Source: Malaya genurostris
Taxonomy: Eukaryota; Arthropoda; Insecta; Diptera; Culicidae
Direction: 5' to 3'
Assembly: GCF_030247185.1 (NCBI RefSeq)
Contig: NC_080571.1
Coordinates: 164,706,352 to 164,770,351, forward strand
DNA: 64,000 nt
The notes below the pieces were generated by a model. It saw only the letters and a list, made by a program, of their open reading frames with translations. It ran no database searches and was not told the origin of the DNA. This document shows positions 20,860 through 31,314 of this stretch, in pieces; within the stretch, counting starts at the first letter, position 1, and the number at the start of each line of letters is the position of its first letter. The translations under genes were made by a program, and so were the position numbers.

Positions 20860-21516
20860 CTAAACACAAAATAAAAATATAATAATCGTCGCCATGAAAG
20901 TTATTGAGTTTCGGATCAATTGGCTTAACTGAAAATCAGGATTACTCTTTGTTCATATTTATTACTGTACTGGTCCCATATTTATCACTATACTCTTTGC
21001 TCAAAATAATGCCCGGAACCGGCTTTCGGTCAATACTGAAAAATTTATGAAAATCTTCATAATCGCTGAGACCGGGTATATAAACGATAGAAATACATAA
21101 ATTCATAGTCATACCAAATACAAATTATAATACGGAATGCTTCGACAAGTTTTGAAGGACATTGTTACATGCGCGACGTCTAACAGCGAGAGTTCTTGTA
21201 CCGCGAACGGAATTCCCCGTCGAGACAACCACGGAAGTTTAACACACCATTCGACCTACTCTCCTATATGAACTGGCAGCCGAGATGAGTAAGCATAAAT
21301 ACCAGAAGAAGATAAACATATAAGAAAAAGTGCACGTTCTTAAGTCTGGAAAAATTACTTAAAAGTTTATTGATTATTCTAACTAAAGCTACATATACTC
21401 GCTATTTAGAATATCTTTATATTTGATTTGCAAATAAAAATAGCAAAGTTAAAACTTAACCTAATCGCGTGAATTAAAACTTAAAAGTTAAGGTTCAAGT
21501 ATCGAGTTCCAGACAG
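20860..21516. other. No gene recognised
   Basis: AT-rich sequence with no recognised frame or repeat. Confidence 0.4.
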
Positions 21517-21945
21517 TGGGCCGTATGAATAAAACGTAGCATGCTTGAATTTCGATAGTAAATGCTACATGTGGATCACGTTCCTGTCAAAATCAGAGAC
21601 TTTACTACACAACAACTTTCGAATATGTAGTATTTACTACAATTTTCGGTAGGTAGCTCCAGAGGTTTTTACTCGTGTGTTTGCTGAAAAAGTGAAGTAA
21701 AAAAATTAAATAAAGTGACTTTTTGGCCGCAGTAAATACGTTTCTTGCTTTGTGCATACTTATTCCAGCTTTTCCGGCTCCGAGTCGATTCGGCATGCAA
21801 TAAATGATCAAATTCAAAGATAGCCTTAACTACATGTTCAAGCTTGCCTTTTTTATTCATATCAAACGCGTTTAACTCCGTGGACTTTATTTTTGAGAAG
21901 ATACTACAAACAACATACTTTACTATATTTTATTCATACGGCCCA
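21517..21945. mobile_element. MITE-like element, 18-bp terminal inverted repeats
   Basis: TGGGCCGTATGAATAAAA at 21517-21534 is repeated exactly in reverse complement at 21928-21945, enclosing 429 bp without a coding frame. The target-site duplication is unclear (CAG on the left, GTT on the right). A related GGGCCGTATATAGTATAGTAAAG stretch occurs near 45484. Confidence 0.7.
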
Positions 21946-22789
21946 GTTTCTTTGATAAATTGTTGGTCGGTAGCGAAAAGACACTGCAAAATTTGTAAAT
22001 CTACCATTAAAGTATTCACCAAGCAGAAACACCCTTTTTTCTTTATCGCCAACAAATTACAAATTTTGCATTATCATGACAAGCCGTAAGTCTACGAAAG
22101 GTAGTTCGACAAATGTTGGTGACGTTGCTACGGGTTTCAGCAACATGAACCAACCGGAAACAGCAATTTCTTCGGAGATTTATTTTACAACGTGTGGTAC
22201 ACTGTCGTGATACCAAAGATAAATAATAAAGACATGTACGTGCTTATAAATATTAAAAAAAGTGGTTCGTTCCCGGTACCTTCTGAAATGACCGCACTCA
22301 CCGCTTGGTGGAGACGCAGCCACACAGCGAGATTTTTGCTTGTAGTCAAGTGAAAAGAAAGTCCACTGGACTATAAACGAAATTTTACTGGCAATATAGC
22401 CTTAGTTGCTGTGCCATCAATTCGGCATCATCTCAAGTGAGGTGACGCCAACCAGAAAAGAAAAAGAAGAGAATTTTATTGATATGCATTCCTATTATTA
22501 ACGTTCTGCTACTTGCAGGGTTTTACAGTTTATTTACCTACAGACTACGATTTTAAGAGCACTTTTAAAAGCATACTGAAATGCTTTGTAAGAAAAACTT
22601 CCATGTACGAAAGCCTCCCAATATTTTGGCTTATTCCAAGACCGAATCGATAAGAATTAGTCATTGCGTACTTTTGTATTAACAAACCCCTACACAGTTT
22701 ATCCAATCACAAGCAAGGAATCGAGCTTGGACTTATAGCACGGCATTGCTACTTTTTTTTTACAAGGTGAAATGCATTTACGCACAAAG
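21946..22789. other. No gene recognised
   Basis: AT-rich sequence up to the 3' end of the R1-type element. No motif or repeat was identified. Confidence 0.4.
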
Positions 22790-23044
22790 TGTGGGACTCT
22801 CCACAGGACTACCCAACTGTTGATTAGAACTACCCACTAAAACATCTTGGATCTCCAACCCTACCTCCCCGGCACCACCGCTAGGTATTACTTCGGGGTG
22901 GAAGGCTATTGGTGCTCACAGCACCCTCCCCAGATTTATGCAGAATGGGGATTAGCATCCTGCTCTCGAGGGATCGACCAGTTGGATGACGAGGTAGGTC
23001 CAGTGATGCCAAAACTGACCCAAAACTGATGCTACGTCGCGGAA

Positions 23045-23725
23045 CTACTCGACTAGTCTCCGCCAAAAGATCTAGTCTACACCGACGGAGGGTTCCCCGA
23101 CGAGGGAAGTCCTCCCGAACCGACGCTTCCGGTACGCGTCTACGACCCGACCGAAAGGATGCCTATATCGATCCAATGATTCCGGTTGGAGCGTGACTTC
23201 CGGTTCACTGGCGCTCAGACGATCCTAGCGGTACCATGCGACGATCTACTCATCTAGTCCCCGACAAGGGATCTAGACTACTCCGACGGAGAGTTCCCCG
23301 GCGAAGGAGAATCTCCCGAAACCGAGTCTCTTACACCACACGGGACACCCGATGGAGTGCCGAGGTCAGTCCCGCGATTCCGGTTGGAGCATGGCTTCCG
23401 GTTCGCTGGCGCCTCGACGACTCGACTCGGTGTTGTGGCGGCTACTCGACTAGCCCCCGCCGAAGGATCTAGCCAACACCGACGGAGAGTTCCCCGACGA
23501 AGGAGGCCCTCCCGAAACCGACGCTTTCGATACCCGTCAACGCTCGACCGAGAGGATGCCTGGGTCGATCCAGTGATTCCGGTTGGAGGATAGCTTCCGG
23601 TTCACTGGCGCCCCGACGATCCTAGCAGTTTTAAGTACTCTCGTCTAGTCCCCGACGATAAATCTAGACTACTCCGACGAAGAGCTTTCCGGCGAAGAAG
23701 GTTCTCCCGGACCGACGATTATTCG
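23045..23725 (-). repeat. ~200-bp tandem repeats in R1 3' UTR
   Basis: Three full units and a partial fourth, starting near 23045, 23246, 23442 and 23635 (spacing 201, 196 and 193 bp). Each carries CTACTC-TCTAGTCCCCG, GACGGAGAGTTCCCCG, CTCCCGAAACCGA and a GATTCCGGTTGGAG...CTTCCGGTTC block. The units differ by substitutions and small indels. They sit between the ORF2 stop and the 3' end of the element. Confidence 0.85.
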
Positions 23726-23744
23726 CTGTTCCCTCTTGAGCCTA

Positions 23745-24961
23745 CTACGCGGCTGCCTGTTGTTGATCCGCACTCCATTTCCGCTGCAATATGCCCGCAA
23801 TTTGGGATGCCGCGGTTGACACTGCGTTCCAGTTCTCTACGCAGTGGCACATTCTCTGAATCAGGTTTTTCGGTGTGGTGTCCGTGCCGCATGCCTCCAG
23901 TAGCTCACTCCTTTGGGCCGCGAAACGGGAACATGCGAACAAGACGTGTTCAATCGTCTCGATCTCGTCTGGGCAGCCAGGACATACAGGGGATGTCGCG
24001 TGGCCGAACCTGTGGAGGTACCATCTGAAGCACCCGTGGCCTGTGAGGAATTGCGTCAGGCCGAAGTTCACTTCTCCATGAGGTCTATCTAACCAACTCG
24101 AGACCCTAGGTATGAGCCGATGTATCCACCTGCCCTTGGTTGAGTTGTCCTAGTATTGTTGCCATCTGCGTAGAGAAGCGGCTTTGGAGGCCCTACGGGC
24201 GTTCCTGTCTCCTCGCATGCTGTAGCGCTCCGCGTCTTCCTTCACTATCATCCGCGAACCCGACTATCTTGACACCCGGAGGGAGCCTCAACCTCAATAC
24301 TCCATCGTACATTATATTCCACAGGATCGGGCCCAAGATAGATCCCTGTGGTACTCCAGCCGCGATTGAAGTGCTACGTGTGCCTTCGTCGGTCTCGTAG
24401 AGCTATACTCGGTTCTGGAAGTAGCTTTCCAGAATCTTGTACAGCCCTTCCGGTACTCCTAGTCGAAGTAGGAACCAGCAATGTCTGCCCAGCAAGCACT
24501 ATTGAACGCGCTCTTAACGTCTAGCGTTACTACCCCACAGTAGCGGATTCCTCGTCGTTTGCGCTGTATAGCTATCTCCGCCGTGGTTACCATCGATGTT
24601 ATGGCGTCCGCCGTCGACCTGCCTCTGCGAAACCCGCACTGTAGGCTGGACAGTCCTCCTGCCTCCTCTATGAAGAGGCTAGCCTGTTGAGGATGATTTT
24701 CACAAGGAGCTTACCCACAGTGTCGATCAGACAAATTGGTCTATACGCCGAAGGATCCCCTGGGGGTTTCCCAGGTTTCGGTAATAGTACCAACCTTTGC
24801 CTTTTCCAAAAGTCTGGGAACATACGCTCGTCCAGACATCTCTGTATGACCTCCCTGAACATGTCCGGTTTTGTCATTATAGCCGCCTTTAGAGCCACGT
24901 TCGGGATACCGTCTGGCCCCGGGGCTTTCTTTGTGTCGAGCGACCTCGCCGCAGTGAGCAA
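23745..24961 (-). pseudogene. R1-type reverse transcriptase and C-terminal zinc finger
   Basis: The frame 24961-24668 carries KKAPGPDGIPNVALKAA and the RLVLLPKPGKPPGDPSAYRP and ICLIDTVGK blocks. Across shifts the strand continues with FRRGRSTADAI, a VTLDVKSAFNSA stretch, GVPQGSILGPILWN and VGFADDS (the YxDD box, in FADD form) near 24250. Sequence for the thumb and beyond is then missing. The last frame (24071-23745) has the C-terminal CCHC-type finger CPGCPDEIETIEHVLFAC. The deletion at about 24140-24245 removes some hundreds of residues. Confidence 0.8.
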
Positions 24962-26157
24962 CTCTTCGTTCGTAACTTTTTCAACTTCGTTCGCTGGTAG
25001 CGAACTGACTGCCAGGGGGACGTGTCGTGGTGGGGAAAGAGAACCGTTATGATTTCCTTCAACCTCGCCGGACTACGTTCAGGGGGTGCTAGCGCCCCTC
25101 TCGTTTTGGCCATTACCATCCTGTAGGCATCGCCCCATGGGTTGGAGTTGGCTCCTTCGCATAGCTGGTCGAAACAGGCTCTTGTGCTTGCGCTGATGGC
25201 CTTGTTTAGTGCTAACTTTGCCGTTTTGAACGCCGTGTTCTTCTCCATCCTCATCTCTGCCGATCGAGCTCTTTGCATCCTTCTTCTAGCCCTGAGGCAG
25301 GATGCGCGAAGACATGCAATTTGCTCGTTCCACCAGTAGACCGGTGGTCTGTTGGTCCTCGGTTGAGCCTTTCTTGGCATCATCGCGTCACACGCCCGTG
25401 ACAAGATAGCGACCAACTCGTCCCCTCTCAGGTTCGCGTTGTGCTCCTCCAATTCAAGGGCAGCGCAAAACGTTTCGCGGTCGAAGTTAGCCACCTTCCA
25501 CGCTAGAGTTTTGGGAGTATTGCTCCTCCTTGTGCTTCTCGCCAATTGGCCGATCGTGTAGCGAATGGCTAGATGGTCGCTATGGGTATAGCCACCATCA
25601 ACTCTCCAATTAAGATCTCCAGCTAGGCCGGGACTACAGAAAGTCAGGTCGATAAACGACTCGACTCCGCTCCGCTGAAAGGTACTTTTCAGTCCATCAT
25701 TCGCTAACACGACGTCGAACTTGGCGAGGGCCTCCAGTAACGTCTGTCCTTTCCTATTGGTGAAGCGGCTGCCCCAAGCCGTTGCCCAGGCGTTGAAGCC
25801 TCCGGCTATCACCACCGGCTTCAGACCCACCAGGTCTTCGGTCAACATGTCGACCATCCAAGTGAACTGGTCTATTGACCATCTCGGTGGAGCGTAGCAG
25901 CTACAGTAGTAAACTCCGTTTACCTTAGTTATGGCTACTCCCTCCGCTTGTGTTATCACCACCTCTTGCACTGGGTATCGACCAGTCGTCAAGATCGCCA
26001 CCGTCTTGGATTCGTCCGACACCCAGTTCCCGTTATCTACCGGTGTGTGATAGGGATCCGAGAGAATCGTGACATCAATGCTCCATTCCGTCACTGACTG
26101 GTGCAGCAATTGCTGGCCAGCTGCACAGTGATTTAGGTTCAGCTGTACTACTTGCAT
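24962..26157 (-). pseudogene. R1-type endonuclease domain of ORF2
   Basis: The 422-residue frame starts at 26157 (MQVVQLNLNHCAAGQQ). The AP-like endonuclease spans residues 1-210 and nicks the target DNA in such elements. The motif normally GDFN reads GGFN (residues 119-122), replacing a catalytic Asp with Gly (codon near 25800). The late SDH motif is intact (THSDHLAI, residues 191-198). Residues 210-370 are the basic linker to RT, with WWNEQIACLRASCLRAR. The frame breaks near 25050 before RT. The start overlaps the end of ORF1 by 10 nt, as is common between R1 ORFs. Confidence 0.85.
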
Positions 26158-27359
26158 GTTGTTTTACTCCCTCCACTTGTTGAACAAGTAGGTCCGCCCA
26201 TGACGTGGTTTGTGGCCTTGTTCTTGCTCGCGCATAGCATGCAACGTGGCGTTATTTCGCATGCATACGCCTTGTGCCCCTCGCCGCCGCAACGCTTGCA
26301 GAGGTTGCTCCGGTCTGGGCCTTTGCAGTTCCACGACTTGTGGCCAGGTTCGAAACACCTGAAGCATATGTCAACCGCCGGCGGTTGGTAAGCGGTCACT
26401 GGGCATACCGACCATCCGACCTTTAGCCTGCCTACTTTGAGGACCTTATTAGCATATGTGGCCGATGGCTTAAATGTAGCTATCTGGGTGCCCTGTGGTC
26501 CTTTCCTCAAACGAATGGATTCCTGTGGGACATCCGCATCTCCTTGCTCCTTGATGGTCATAGCCAGTTCTTCTGCGGTGGCGATTTCATCCAAGTGCAA
26601 CCTCGTTACGCAGGGCTCTAACTTCGGCCGTAGCGCCCAGGACTTGTTGGGCAAGCGTTCTGCCCACCTGAGCTCCTTTTTTAAGCTCGAGCAGCATCTC
26701 TCCCGTCTTCGTACGACGGATGCTGCGAACCTCTTTGCCAAGCTCGGCTAGCTTTGCCTCACTCCGCATGGCCTTGAACACATCGGCGTACTTTTCTTTG
26801 TCGGCCTTAACCAACAAAGACTCACCTTTGTCCCTAGCCCTCCTCGCGGGAATGGGCCCAGCATATTTTGGGACCCTTTTCTTCTTGGCGACCTTCACCC
26901 ATGGATTCTCGCCGGGTTCGCTTACTTGACTCGGATCCGGGGGTCGAGTGCCGAGGTTTGGGTTGAGCCCCTCGCCACGTTCCTTTGCCCCATCATTTCC
27001 GCCATGATCTTTGCTCTTTTTGGCCTTGGGAGTCAGGCGTTTACTTCCTGGAGAATCCCTGGCGCGTTTCCGGCGCTGTTTGTTCCGCTCAATCGTGAGC
27101 CGGAGCACATAGTCGACCGCCTCCTGTTTTTTATCGGTATCGAAGGTGAAGGGTTCTGTTTGAGAACACTTCTCCGACATTCCGCCACCCTCTAGTCGCG
27201 CTATCGACGCCTCTTGGTCCCTTTTAGCTACGTTCACGGCCTTACGTAGCTTCAGCAAGTTCATCTTCAGCTCCTTGCTAATGTTGGATTTCTCCTGCGT
27301 GAATTCAATAATCGCTTAGACATAGTCCCTGCTGCCCCTACGGCATTGTTACTTGACAT
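26148..27359 (-). pseudogene. R1-type ORF1 (gag-like, CCHC knuckles)
   Basis: Two frames (27264-26587 and 26741-26148) overlap with a shift near 26620. The first is charged and low-complexity (KRARDSPGSKRLTPKAKKSK) and then enters the conserved core (ADVFKAMRSEAKLAELGKEV). The second continues with VCPVTAYQPPAVDICFRC and three zinc knuckles: CFRCFEPGHKSWNC, CKRCGGEGHKAYAC and CMLCASKNKATNH. ORF1 protein binds element RNA. A likely start lies near 27359 with a further shift near 27320. Confidence 0.8.
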
Positions 27360-27370
27360 GGACCAATTGA

Positions 27371-28019
27371 ACTGGGGCTAACGGATGTATTCTTATCATT
27401 TTCTAAATGGTGGAAAGTTGTTTGGTACTTATTGCATGAAAATCTTACAAAAATCATGTGAAGGTACACATTGATGTTTTGTCGCATAGCGGCACTGCTT
27501 CCTCACTTACAATTGCAAAGTCAACGAGAAAGCCGGTGTTTAGCAAAAATGAGTTGAATAATGTTTCTGCAGGTGCAAGTAATCTCAGCGCAACTCTAAA
27601 CTGCAATGAAACACCAGACAGTGAAATGAGATTCTTGATAGGATTCGACAAATGCGTGACTGATGTTCTAGTACAGATTAACCGTTTATCAGACGGTAGC
27701 AATGTTCTTAAAACGGGCAGAATGGTTCAGCAATTCTTCAGCAAACCTCTGTATCCAATAATACCCACTTCCGCTTTGAAAATAAATTTCAATTAATCAA
27801 GTGCCTATTGATTTTTCTACAAGTGACTATTACAATAATCTCCAGACGTACATTTTTGGTAGATTAGTACATTTACCCGTGGTTAGCAGTTCAATGGAAA
27901 TCGTATCGAATGCTAGTTGCGATTCGATGTCATTCCTCGCCGGCAGACCAACGGAATCGGTCGCAGCAACAACCAATGGCGCATACACTGCTTGTTTGCA
28001 TTTGTTACTCTTTTAACTT
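27371..28019. other. Unassigned sequence with a 112-residue frame
   Basis: The plus-strand frame 27458-27796 is fairly hydrophilic with balanced composition, and reads like coding sequence around MRFLIGFDKCVTDVLVQINR and the following 20 residues. There is a faint resemblance to the Orange domain of Hairy/E(spl) proteins (F-x-x-G-F-x-x-C-V-x-x-V pattern), but no bHLH domain precedes it. I do not assign a function. The remaining sequence shows nothing recognisable. Confidence 0.25.
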
Positions 28020-28428
28020 TTATTTTATCGCACGCACGCGAAAATCCAATAACTGATAGAATCGAGATTCTAAGTGTTTTCGTGGATCGTATCCGAATCG
28101 TACCCATGTTCTACGCCAAGGCCGGTTTTTGAAATACAGTTCCATCACTGGCAAAATATATCGCACATTATCGCTTAGCTGGTATGTTCCCTTGTGTTGA
28201 TTTTGTCCAAACTGAGCGGTCCATGAAACTATTCCGGATCAATTCAACTGTTTCGTTAGAAATCCTCTTCTGTTCTATAATTCGCACTGCAAGTGGATTC
28301 GGTTCTTTGGGAAGAGGTTCGATTAAACTAAACGACATGTACAATCCATACTTTGTACTTTGAATTTGTTGCAAATTAATACAGCAACGGTAAACATAAA
28401 CAAACAAACATGTTTTGCATCTTAGCAA
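28020..28428 (-). pseudogene. GTF3C5: TFIIIC subunit 5 (GTF3C5) homologue, partial, frameshifted
   Basis: TFIIIC recruits RNA polymerase III to tRNA genes. The coding match starts near 28360 (KYGLYMSFSLIEPLPKEPNP), continues through RISNETVELIRNSFMDRSVW, and after a one-base shift in an AAGGG run (about 28180) reads LSDNVRYILPVMELYFKNRP, WRRTWVRFGYDPRKHLESRF and YQLLDFRVRA. The W-T-K, LP..xxYF, PWR..WV.FGYDPR and YQ.LDFR signatures are those of the conserved C-terminal half of the TFIIIC-63/tau95 family. It stops at 28020. The N-terminal half is missing, there are no visible introns, and it sits among transposons. It could be a retro-fragment, or a real exon (possible acceptor AG near 28361) with a sequencing error. 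Confidence 0.65.
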
Positions 28429-28756
28429 CTAGCATAAAGCGTTGCCAGTAACGATCTTTTTCCATATTCCCAAATTGTTGCATCGAAACAGAGATATGGG
28501 CTAGGCTATCTTGTTCAATTGATGAATCAAACATTGACTATTCGTTTGTATGACACTAGAGAAAAAACAACAACAAGCCGTTCCAGCAAACTGAACGAAT
28601 ATTTCGTGCAGTATGTCGTTCAACAAGCACTCAACGACCAACGGCCTGCTGAGAGGGTGCTTCTAGTTTTCACAAAATTTATCGATTTCATTCGAGCATT
28701 CGTAGTGCGTAGCCTGATCTGGTATCCCTGTTAATGAATGAATTTAAGAGGAACTT
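28429..28756. other. No gene recognised
   Basis: Upstream, on the minus strand, of the TFIIIC fragment. A pyrimidine-rich stretch near 28375-28410 on the minus strand could be an intron 3' end. No further exon was found. Confidence 0.35.
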
Positions 28757-30660
28757 CAGCAGTTGGAAGTTTTATATGGGAGATCTATAATAGAACTAAA
28801 ATTGAAACAAACGTATCCCCAGCCAGCCGTTCTAGTTTCATTTATTCGAACAGTTCTACTGTCAAATTTAAAACTAGTATACGCTGCCGCTCTATTTTTT
28901 GTATTTTTGAAACACTAGTAAACAAGCTGCTGGGGCTGCCAGTTCTTCTTGTTATATCTTCCAGATTTAAATTTTAAAACTGCCATATATTATGCATTTA
29001 GAACTGGAACACTCCTGAACATACCCTAATGTGAGATCTATAATAGAAATGAATCTAGAATAAACATATCTCCGGCAAGCCGTTTTAGTTTTATTTATTC
29101 GAACAGTTCTACTGCCAAATTTTAAACTGGTATACCCTGCCGATCTATATTTTGAAACACGAGTAATACGCTGCTGAGACTGCCAATTTTTCTTGTTTTC
29201 ATATCCAGATTAAAATTTTATATCTGACATAAATTATGCATCTAGAACAGGAAGTCTCCTGAACATGCCATTAAAGAGTAAAGATATAAAAGATTGCAAT
29301 TCGATAAGATAGCGACAAAATGCCGCAAAGATAGCGAAACTGTCATTCGCATCGATTCAACCCCTTCGAGACCACAAGCCAGAAAAAAATATTTTTTAAA
29401 TTGACCGTTACAATGACTAATTTTTTTCTTATCATTAAGAAAACTTCAGTCATAATGAATTCATATTGATAATGCGTATGTGGCAGATAACGGCTACCAC
29501 TTGCACGGATTTTTTAAGCGTGTGCTATTTATTTGACATAATGTACGATTCTGACGATCCGCCTCCTTCCGTCACCATCACCGGAACGTCAGCTTCCGTC
29601 AACATTAGTTTAATACTTTCTTTACCGGAACGTTCACACGCTCCGTCCGTCAAGACGTTCCGTGACGGTGTCGTTACGTGTGAATGGCTCCATGAGAATG
29701 CATGTAATTAATGTTGACGGTGCCGGTGACGGAGATGGACTGTGACAAAAGAAAACGGATCGTCTGAATCGTACATAATTATTATTTTGTATGTTCCCTT
29801 TTCATTTATATTTTGTATTATTGTATTGTATTATTCGATTGTGCTATTTGTCTACTCTAAAAAGTTGGTCGTCTTTGACAGATATACATTTGTTGATGCT
29901 TTCGATGAACAATGAAATAACAATTGTCGCTAAGGAATTTTACCAGTTGAAAATGCAATTGGCCTCAATCCAACAGCCAATTTATTTTTCTTTTGGTTCC
30001 AATGCTAGTTAATTTCAATACCACAGACAGCGAAGGGGTTAAAACAACTGTCCAATTTTCTGGTAGCGATGCCAGGTGAAATTTTAGGCGTCTGCGTATT
30101 AGAAATGGTTCTATGCGACCTCAATATTTAGAAGTATGACGAAAAAACCAAACGAAAACCCTACACAGTAATAGCAAAAGTCATTAAAATGGACGATTGT
30201 TCATAAAAATTTCGAAAATCTGGGAAAAAGTCGGCTTAATTGCAAAGTCCGGTAACAAACGAAATTGCAAATTTACATAACAATCTGCAAACCTGGCATC
30301 AGTGGTTCTGACGCTCATTATTTCGCTTCCTGCGACGATTCTCTATGTCCAGCTGAAAACCACTATATTAGGATGAAACAAAGAGATCGCGTTAGGGTAT
30401 ATTTAGTAGTGTTCTAGTTCTAGATGCATCATTTATGTCAGTTACAAAATTTAAATCTGAATTTTATAACAAGAAAAACTGGCAGTCCCAGCAGTGTTTT
30501 ACTCGTGTTTCAAATATACAAAAATAGAACGGCATAGTAGACCCGTTTTAAATTTGACAGAAGAACTGGTCGAATAAATAAAACTAGAACGGCTCGCTGG
30601 GAATACGTTTGTTCTAGTTTCTGCTCTATTATAGATCTTCCATATAGAAATTATTCTGCT
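28757..30660. mobile_element. Long-terminal-inverted-repeat (foldback-like) element
   Basis: The left arm has two tandem copies of a ~250-bp block (28773-29031 and 29032-29275), each starting GAGATCTATAATAGAA and containing TTCGAACAGTTCTACTG. A third copy lies inverted at about 30395-30646, ending in the complement TTCTATTATAGATCTTCC-type sequence. CAGCAG lies outside both arms (28757 and 30654). The centre (29280-30390) has no coding frame and contains a nested MITE. A non-autonomous DNA transposon is likely; its superfamily is unknown. Confidence 0.7.
29541..29776. mobile_element. MITE nested in the long-TIR element
   Basis: ATGTACGATTCTGACGATCC with its next G (29541-29561) is matched in reverse complement at 29756-29776 with one mismatch in 21 bases. 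The inner flanks are also complementary (TCCGTCACCATCACCGG against CCGGTGACGGAGATGGA). Total length is 236 bp and it is non-coding. It should fold into a long imperfect hairpin. Confidence 0.75.
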
Positions 30661-30884
30661 GGTAATTGTTTCATTTCTGAAAATTCGTTCTTATCTCACT
30701 GGCGGTTCTGTTTCATTCTCTTTTCAGATTATACAAGCAAAATTAAGTTGGAAGGATTCATTAAAACGGTTCATGATTTGTAGTTCCGTTTCCAGCGTTC
30801 CGATTTTTCTATGGTGAAACGCGGATGAATGAATATCGAGTGTTGTAAGGTGGAAGAATAAATTTTCCCATGACTGCATCAAGC

Positions 30885-31020
30885 ATATTGTTTGGAGGAG
30901 TGTAGAGTATTGTGATGCTAGGTCCCAACTCATAAGATCCCTGCGGCCCCGAGGTATACCACCCTTCGTACCAGCACACACTAACAGACGTGACAGTATG
31001 AGTAAATTCTTATACAAATA
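30885..31020 (+). pseudogene. I-clade ORF2 C-terminal fragment
   Basis: Translation in one plus frame gives CIKHIVWRSVEYCDARSQLI followed by RSLRPRG. This matches HVVWSCVEYRDARSKLLESL in the I-clade element at 53395-53470 in this window. It is a fragment of the C-terminal zinc-finger-like region, about 45 residues long, with nothing further of the element nearby. Confidence 0.6.
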
Positions 31021-31314
31021 ATTTTTCGTTATGCACTAGTTCCACCTATATTGTACTGCGCGAACTATTTACTATCGGTACACCCCTTGTATTTTGTAAA
31101 AGATTTTTTACTAGTTGGTTTCCCCTCGTTTGTCAACACCGATCAGCTGCTTTCAGGGTTGCCTGATTTCATCATAGTATTTGAAAATGAATCGTCACAA
31201 TAAATTATTGGATTACGTTGATAATATATTTAACTTTTTTAGCGTTGGTAATCATTTATTTTTCTCAACGTCGTTCATATATTTTTATTATATTTTTTAT
31301 TGTGTTGGTAATTT

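Larger units (their letters stand above)
22790..27370 (-). mobile_element. R1-clade non-LTR retrotransposon, GC-rich, decayed
   Basis: On the minus strand: ORF1 with CCHC knuckles, ORF2 with endonuclease, RT and C-terminal zinc finger, then a 3' UTR with tandem repeats. The endonuclease start (VVQLNLNHC...ILSDPY) and three-knuckle ORF1 are typical of the R1 clade (R1, RT1, Waldo group). GC content is clearly higher than the flanks. Several frameshifts and a deletion between the RT active site and the C-terminal domain make it inactive. The end points are approximate. Confidence 0.8.

Noticed and set aside
26152..27195. Plus-strand frames over the R1 ORF1
   Set aside because: They are shadows of the minus-strand zinc-knuckle ORF1.
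27458..27796. Calling this frame a Hairy/E(spl) gene
   Set aside because: The resemblance is limited to a weak Orange-domain-like pattern, with no bHLH domain and no exon signals.
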